Made by a program: the position numbers and the translations under genes. Shown here piece after piece: positions 49,313 to 53,798 of a stretch of DNA of 53,798 nucleotides (position 1 is the first letter of the stretch; each line of letters starts with the position of its first letter). Under the pieces are notes generated by a model. That model saw nothing but the letters and a program-made list of their open reading frames with translations. It searched no databases and was not told the origin of the DNA. The DNA is from Methylorubrum aminovorans (GTDB lineage Bacteria; Pseudomonadota; Alphaproteobacteria; Rhizobiales; Beijerinckiaceae), in contig NZ_BPRC01000028.1 of the NCBI RefSeq assembly GCF_022179725.1, positions 1-53,798 of the forward strand, read 5' to 3'.

Positions 49313-50059
49313 TTACGCGTTGGCGTGATCGCGGCGGCCACGGCCACCACGGTCGTCGCCGTCCCGCTCGCGGCGCCCGCCGGAACGGCCGCCCTCTTCC
49401 TGCGCCTTCTTATCCTGAGCCATGGGATCGTGCTCGAGGATCTCGCCCTTGAACACCCACACCTTGATGCCGCAGGTGCCGTAGGTGGTGAAGGCGGTGG
49501 CTGTGCCGTAATCGACGTCCGCGCGCAGGGTATGCAGCGGAACGCGGCCCTCACGGTACCACTCGGTGCGGGCGATCTCGGCGCCGCCCAGACGGCCGGC
49601 GCAGTTGATGCGGATGCCCTCGGCGCCCAGGCGCATGGCCGACTGCACGGCGCGCTTCATGGCGCGACGGAAGGCGACCCGGCGCTCGAGCTGCTGCGCG
49701 ATGGACTCGGCGACCAGCGTCGCGTCGACCTCGGGCTTGCGCACCTCGACGATGTTGATCGTCACATCGGCCTTGGTCATCGTGCCGACGAGCTTGCGCA
49801 GCTTCTCGATGTCCGCGCCCTTCTTGCCGATCACCACACCCGGACGGCCCGAATGGATGGTGACGCGGCACTTCCGGTGCGGACGCTCGATGACGATCTT
49901 CGAGACGGCGGCCTGCTTGAGCTGCTTCATGAGGGCGGCGCGGATGGCCACGTCCTCGTGCATCAGCTTGGCGTACTCGCCCTTCTCGGCGAACCAGCGG
50001 GAATCCCAGGTCCGGTTGATGCCGAGACGCAGGCCGATCGGATTGATCTTCTGACCCAT
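49313..50059 (-). CDS. rpsC: 30S ribosomal protein S3 (uS3)
   Basis: 248 residues with MGQKINPIGLRLGINRTWDS, a KH type II domain (RPGVVIGKKGADIEKLR) and the C-terminal domain (GRLGGAEIARTEWYREGRVP). The last ~35 residues are an Arg/Gly/Asp-rich extension (SGGRRERDGDDRGGRGRRDH) typical of this order. Confidence 0.97.
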   Translation of the reverse strand: MGQKINPIGLRLGINRTWDSRWFAEKGEYAKLMHEDVAIRAALMKQLKQAAVSKIVIERPHRKCRVTIHSGRPGVVIGKKGADIEKLRKLVGTMTKADVTINIVEVRKPEVDATLVAESIAQQLERRVAFRRAMKRAVQSAMRLGAEGIRINCAGRLGGAEIARTEWYREGRVPLHTLRADVDYGTATAFTTYGTCGIKVWVFKGEILEHDPMAQDKKAQEEGGRSGGRRERDGDDRGGRGRRDHANA

Positions 50060-50069
50060 GGGTAACTCC

Positions 50070-50453
50070 TCAGGCCGCTTCAGCGCGCACTTCGCGAACC
50101 ACGATCGTGAGGTTCGAGAAGGGCTTCAGGATGCGCGCGCCGCGACCGCGGGCACGGGCGTGGAAGCGCTTGAGCACCAGCGCCTTGCCGACGAAGGCCT
50201 GGGAGACGACGAGATCGTCCACGTCGAGGTCGTGGTTGTTCTCGGCGTTGGCGATCGCGCTCTCGAGGCACTTCTTCACATCGCGGGCGATGCGCTTGCG
50301 GGAGAATTCGAGGTCGGCCAGCGCCGACTCGACCTTCTTGCCGCGGATCAGCGCCGCCACGAGATTGAGCTTCTGGGGCGACACGCGGAGCATCCGCGCG
50401 ACGGCCTTCGCCTCGTTCTCGGGAAGCGCGCGGGGGGTGGCAGGCTTGCCCAT
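50070..50453 (-). CDS. rplV: 50S ribosomal protein L22 (uL22)
   Basis: 127 residues from MGKPATPRALPENEAKAVAR; the long beta-hairpin region QAFVGKALVLKRFHARARGR lines the exit tunnel. The start lies one base after the rpsS stop; upstream open frame is discarded as it overlaps rpsS. Confidence 0.97.
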   Translation of the reverse strand: MGKPATPRALPENEAKAVARMLRVSPQKLNLVAALIRGKKVESALADLEFSRKRIARDVKKCLESAIANAENNHDLDVDDLVVSQAFVGKALVLKRFHARARGRGARILKPFSNLTIVVREVRAEAA

Positions 50454-50454
50454 C

Positions 50455-50733
50455 TCAGCGCCTCTTCGCCTTCTTGTCGGCCGCGTGACCGGGGAAGGTG
50501 CGGGTCGGCGAGAACTCGCCGAACTTGTGACCGACCATCTCCTCGGTGACGTAGACCGGGATATGCTTGTGTCCGTTGTGCACACCGAAGGTGATGCCCA
50601 CGAACTGCGGGAGAATCGTGGAGCGGCGGCTCCAGATCTTGACGACCTCGTTGCGGCTGCCGCCGCGGGCGGCGTCGGCCTTCTTGAGGAGGTAGCCGTC
50701 GACGAACGGCCCTTTCCAGAGGGAACGTGCCAT
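50455..50733 (-). CDS. rpsS: 30S ribosomal protein S19 (uS19)
   Basis: 92 residues, MARSLWKGPFVDGYLLKKAD and the HNGHKHIPVYVTEEMVGHKF signature. Binds 16S rRNA with S13 in the head. Five bases separate it from rplB. Confidence 0.97.
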   Translation of the reverse strand: MARSLWKGPFVDGYLLKKADAARGGSRNEVVKIWSRRSTILPQFVGITFGVHNGHKHIPVYVTEEMVGHKFGEFSPTRTFPGHAADKKAKRR

Positions 50734-50738
50734 GGCTG

Positions 50739-51575
50739 TTACTTCTTGCGGTTATGGCGGCTGGACAGGATGAAGGTGTCGGTCCGCTTGTTGGACCGGG
50801 TCTTCTTCCCCTTGGTGGGCACGCCCCAGGGCGTGACCGGGTTCCGGCCGCCCGAGGTGCGACCCTCGCCACCGCCGTGCGGGTGATCGACCGGGTTCAT
50901 GGCGACACCGCGGTTGTGCGGGCGCTTGCCGAGCCAGCGGTTGCGGCCGGCCTTACCCAGCGAGATGTTCATGTGATCCGGGTTCGACACCGCACCGACG
51001 CTCGCGAAGCACTGGCCATGCACGAGGCGCTGCTCGCCCGAATTCAGACGCAGCGTCACGTAGCCCTGGTCGCGTCCGACGATCTGAGCGTAGTTGCCGG
51101 CCGAGCGGGCGATCGCGCCGCCCTTGCCGATCTTCAGCTCGACGTTGTGGACGATGGTGCCCACCGGCATCGAGCCGATCGGACCGGCATTGCCCGGCTT
51201 CACGTCGACGCTCTCACCCGCGACCACCTTGTCGCCCGGCGACAGGCGCTGGGGGGCGAGGATGTAGCTCTGCTTCCCGTCGGGGAAGGTGATGAGCGCG
51301 ATGAAGGCGGTGCGGTTGGGATCGTACTCGATCCGCTCCACCGTCGCGGGAACGTTGAGGTTCTCGCGACGCTTGAAGTCGACGTTGCGCAGGACCCGCT
51401 TGTGGCCACCGCCGCGGAAGCGGACGGTGATGCGGCCCAGGTTGTTGCGGCCGCCCGAGGAGCTCTTGCCCTCGGTCAGCGCCTTCACCGGCTTGCCCTT
51501 GTAGAGCTCACGGCGGTCGACGAGCACGAGCTGGCGCAGGCTCGGCGTGACCGGTTTGAATGTCTTCAAGGCCAT
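50739..51575 (-). CDS. rplB: 50S ribosomal protein L2 (uL2)
   Basis: 278 residues; MALKTFKPVTPSLRQLVLVD and the C-terminal NPVDHPHGGGEGRTSGGRNP signature near the peptidyl transferase centre. The length is normal. Confidence 0.98.
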   Translation of the reverse strand: MALKTFKPVTPSLRQLVLVDRRELYKGKPVKALTEGKSSSGGRNNLGRITVRFRGGGHKRVLRNVDFKRRENLNVPATVERIEYDPNRTAFIALITFPDGKQSYILAPQRLSPGDKVVAGESVDVKPGNAGPIGSMPVGTIVHNVELKIGKGGAIARSAGNYAQIVGRDQGYVTLRLNSGEQRLVHGQCFASVGAVSNPDHMNISLGKAGRNRWLGKRPHNRGVAMNPVDHPHGGGEGRTSGGRNPVTPWGVPTKGKKTRSNKRTDTFILSSRHNRKK

Positions 51576-51600
51576 CGGCTTGATCCTAACGCTTCAAGTC

Positions 51601-51897
51601 TCAGAGGCCGGTCGTGACGTCGATCGAATCACCCTCGGCGAGGGTGACGATCGCCTTCTTCACGTCCGAACGCTGCCCGCGCTGCCCGCGGAAGAACTTC
51701 TTCTTGCCCTTGGTCGTGAGCGTGTTCACGCCCGTGACCTTGACGTCGAACAGCTTCTCGACCGCTTCCTTGATCTGCGGCTTGGTGGCCTTCGGGGCAA
51801 CCCGAAAGACGACCTTGTTCTGCTCGGTGAGGTTGGTCGCCTTCTCCGTGATGACGGGGGAGACGATCACATCGTAGTGGCGCGGATCAGCACTCAT
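51601..51897 (-). CDS. rplW: 50S ribosomal protein L23 (uL23)
   Basis: 98 residues; YDVIVSPVITEKATNLTEQN and FDVKVTGVNTLTTKGKKK. Docking site of trigger factor and SRP at the tunnel exit. Its ATG overlaps the rplD stop by four bases. Confidence 0.97.
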   Translation of the reverse strand: MSADPRHYDVIVSPVITEKATNLTEQNKVVFRVAPKATKPQIKEAVEKLFDVKVTGVNTLTTKGKKKFFRGQRGQRSDVKKAIVTLAEGDSIDVTTGL

Positions 51898-52514
51898 TTG
51901 AAGCGCTCCTCCAGCGCGTCGACGGCGGCGCGCGTCAGCACGAGCGTGTCGCGGCGCAGAATGTCGTAGACGTTGATGCCCTGGACGGGCAGCACGTCAA
52001 TCTTCGGGATGGCGCGGGCGGCGCGACCGAAGTTCTCGTCGACCTCCGAGCCACCGATGATCAGCGCGCTCGACAGGCCGAGCTTCTCGAAGCGCTCGAC
52101 CATCGCCTTGGTCTTGTGGCTGTCGACCTTGATGTCGTCCACGACGATCAGGGTCGAGGTCTTGGCCTTCGACGACAGGGCGTGCTTGAGGGCGAGCGCA
52201 CGGACCTTCTTGGGAAGGTCGTGGCCGTGGTCGCGCACGACCGGACCGAACGCCCGGCCACCGCCGCGGAACTGCGGGGCGGACGCGGCGCCGTGACGGG
52301 CGTTGCCGGTGCCCTTCTGCTTGTACAGCTTCTTCGAGGTGCGATCGACGTCCGAGCGGTTCTTGACCGCGTGGGTGCCGGCGCGCCGCTTGGCGAGCTG
52401 GTAGCGCACCATACGCTGCAGGATGTCGGCGCGCGGCTCAAGGCCGAAGATCGCCTCGTTGAGCTCGACCGAGCCGGCGGAGCCGCCGTCGAGCGTGGTG
52501 ATATCGAGTTTCAT
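51894..52514 (-). CDS. rplD: 50S ribosomal protein L4 (uL4)
   Basis: 206 residues from MKLDITTLDGGSAGSVELNE, with GTGNARHGAASAPQFRGGGR, the extended tunnel loop. In E. coli L4 regulates the S10 operon; no leader typical of that control was recognised here. ATG 52514 shares its A with the rplC stop. Confidence 0.97.
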   Translation of the reverse strand: MKLDITTLDGGSAGSVELNEAIFGLEPRADILQRMVRYQLAKRRAGTHAVKNRSDVDRTSKKLYKQKGTGNARHGAASAPQFRGGGRAFGPVVRDHGHDLPKKVRALALKHALSSKAKTSTLIVVDDIKVDSHKTKAMVERFEKLGLSSALIIGGSEVDENFGRAARAIPKIDVLPVQGINVYDILRRDTLVLTRAAVDALEERFK

Positions 52515-53239
52515 CACGCATTCTCCTCGGACGCCGGAGCCTCGGCAGCGCCGTTGGCCGAACCGTTCTCACGGAACTTGCCCGGCAGCGGCACGTCGGC
52601 GGGCAGCTTGCGCTTCACCGAGTCGCGAACCTGGATCCATCCGCCGGCAACGCCGGGAACGGCGCCCTCGACGAGGATCAGGCCGCGCTCCGGATCGGTG
52701 CGGACGACCTTGAGGTTCTGCGTGGTGACGCGCTCGACACCCAGATGTCCCGGCATCTTCTTGTTCTTGAAGGTCTTGCCCGGATCCTGGCGGCCACCGG
52801 TCGAACCGATCGAGCGGTGGGAGATCGACACGCCGTGGGTGGCGCGCAGACCGCCGAAGTTCCAGCGCTTCATACCGCCGGCGAAGCCCTTACCCGTGGT
52901 GGTGCCCGTCACGTCGACGAACTGACCCGGGATGAAGTGGTCCGCGGTGATCTCGGCACCGACCGGGATCAGCGCGTCCTCGGACACGCGGAACTCGGCG
53001 AGCTTCTTCTTGGGCTCGACCTTGGCGACCGCGAAGCGACCGCGCTCGGCCGCCGACACGTTCTTCACCTTGGCCTTGCCGACGCCGACCTGGAGGGCGA
53101 CGTAGCCATCCTTCTCGGTCGTGCGGTGTGCCACAACCTGGCACTGATCGATTTGAAGCACGGTGACGGGCACATGCTCGCCTGCGTCCGTGAAGACGCG
53201 GGTCATGCCGACCTTCCGTGCGATGACGCCTGAGCGCAT
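52514..53239 (-). CDS. rplC: 50S ribosomal protein L3 (uL3)
   Basis: 241 residues, MRSGVIARKVGMTRVFTDAG and FAGGMKRWNFGGLRATHGVS, with a C-terminal Ala/Glu-rich extension. The long form with about 30 extra residues is usual in alphaproteobacteria. Confidence 0.97.
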   Translation of the reverse strand: MRSGVIARKVGMTRVFTDAGEHVPVTVLQIDQCQVVAHRTTEKDGYVALQVGVGKAKVKNVSAAERGRFAVAKVEPKKKLAEFRVSEDALIPVGAEITADHFIPGQFVDVTGTTTGKGFAGGMKRWNFGGLRATHGVSISHRSIGSTGGRQDPGKTFKNKKMPGHLGVERVTTQNLKVVRTDPERGLILVEGAVPGVAGGWIQVRDSVKRKLPADVPLPGKFRENGSANGAAEAPASEENA

Positions 53240-53289
53240 AGGTCTCTCCCTCGCGCGATGAAACGGTAAGCTCTAAATCCAGCGCGGAC

Positions 53290-53598
53290 TTAGAGCTTGA
53301 TCTCCACGTCCACGCCAGCGGCGAGGTCGAGCTTCATCAGCGCGTCCACGGTCTGCGGCGTCGGGTCGACGATATCGAGCACCCGCTTGTGCGTGCGCAT
53401 CTCGAATTGTTCGCGCGACTTCTTGTCGATGTGCGGCGAGCGGTTCACCGTGAACTTCTCGATATGCGTCGGCAGCGGGATCGGGCCCCGGATCTGCGCG
53501 CCGGTACGGCGCGCGGTCGAGACGATCTCCTTGGTGGACGCATCGAGGATGCGGTGATCGAACGCCTTGAGGCGAATGCGGATGTTCTGACCGTTCAT
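53290..53598 (-). CDS. rpsJ: 30S ribosomal protein S10 (uS10)
   Basis: 102 residues; [20 protein letters not shown] and [20 protein letters not shown]. Also acts as NusE in antitermination. The first gene of the S10 block, following tuf in the canonical order. Confidence 0.98.
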
Positions 53599-53625
53599 GA
53601 CCTGACCTCGGCGGAAACGTTGGAA

Positions 53626-53647
53626 GGGCGGGCGCGAGGGCCCGCCC
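53626..53647 (-). other. hairpin between tuf and rpsJ
   Basis: GGGCGGGC and GCCCGCCC form a perfect eight-base stem around a six-base loop. On the minus strand only TTCC follows, so it is at best a weak terminator or attenuator downstream of tuf. Confidence 0.5.
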
Positions 53648-53685
53648 CTCTTACGTCCCCTGTCGATGATGCCTTGCGGTGGCGG

Positions 53686-53798
53686 TTAGTCGTTGATGGC
53701 GGCGACGACGCCGGCACCGACGGTACGGCCGCCCTCGCGGATGGCGAAGCGCAGCTTCTCTTCCATGGCCACCGGCACGATCAGCTCGACGTCCATGG
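53686..53798 (-). CDS. tuf: elongation factor Tu, C-terminal end (partial)
   Basis: The frame enters from the right edge and ends with TAA (53688-53686). The visible residues MDVELIVPVAMEEKLRFAIR then EGGRTVGAGVVAAIND match the end of EF-Tu domain III. The upstream part, including the GTPase domain, lies outside the window. Confidence 0.95.
   Translation of the reverse strand, partial: MDVELIVPVAMEEKLRFAIREGGRTVGAGVVAAIND

Overview
The window is high-GC alphaproteobacterial chromosome. Gene content (Anbu proteasome-like cluster, zinc-less S14, NDUFS6-type zinc protein, GGDEF proteins, Gly/Ser-rich secreted proteins) and the short palindromic repeats point to Rhizobiales, most likely Methylobacterium/Methylorubrum. 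That genus call is inference; no 16S rRNA is present.

Layout. 1-2.7 kb: the 3' end of an IS5-type transposase, a membrane diguanylate cyclase, and a secreted-protein/microprotein pair with overlapping codons. 2.8-8.3 kb: a large two-domain glycosyltransferase, a CNNM/CBS transporter-like protein and a class III sirtuin. 8.3-17.2 kb: the four genes known to travel with Anbu (circularly permuted ATP-grasp, alpha-E, transglutaminase, Anbu), all on the minus strand but split in the middle by about 4.6 kb holding Gly/Ser-rich secreted proteins, an MHS-type transporter and palindromic repeats. 17.4-22.2 kb: radC, map, a zinc-finger protein, an FAD monooxygenase and hypotheticals. 22.26-28.07 kb: tRNA-Leu(TAA) followed by a tandem island. 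A ~150-base sequence starting with the tRNA 3' end recurs at 22.34, 23.83 and, diverged, at 27.91 kb. The first module is decayed and the second carries intact genes, including SRAP and GNAT proteins. 28.1-34.8 kb: small secreted proteins, a protein ending in a sliding-clamp-type motif, a PAP2 phosphatase, a second GGDEF protein and a nuclease-like protein lacking catalytic residues. 35.16-45.6 kb (+): rplN-rplX-rplE-rpsN-rpsH-rplF-rplR-rpsE-rpmD-rplO-secY-adk-rpsM-rpsK-(MBL-fold gene)-rpoA-rplQ. 45.9-48.2 kb: ohrR, a NUDIX gene and small hypotheticals. 48.36-53.8 kb (-): rpsQ back to rpsJ and the end of tuf.

The ribosomal cluster is the main architectural surprise. The usual tuf-rpsJ...rpsQ-rplN...rplQ order is kept, but the part from rplN onward lies inverted and about 13 kb from rpsQ. 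rpsQ now ends in its own hairpin terminator, and rplN must be transcribed from a new upstream region. Further control points appear inside the distal half: a terminator after adk and a TTGACA-N17-TAGGCG promoter before rpsM.

The most interesting candidates are the interrupted Anbu cluster, the broken S10/spc superoperon, and the tandem tRNA-Leu island with live and dead copies of the same module.
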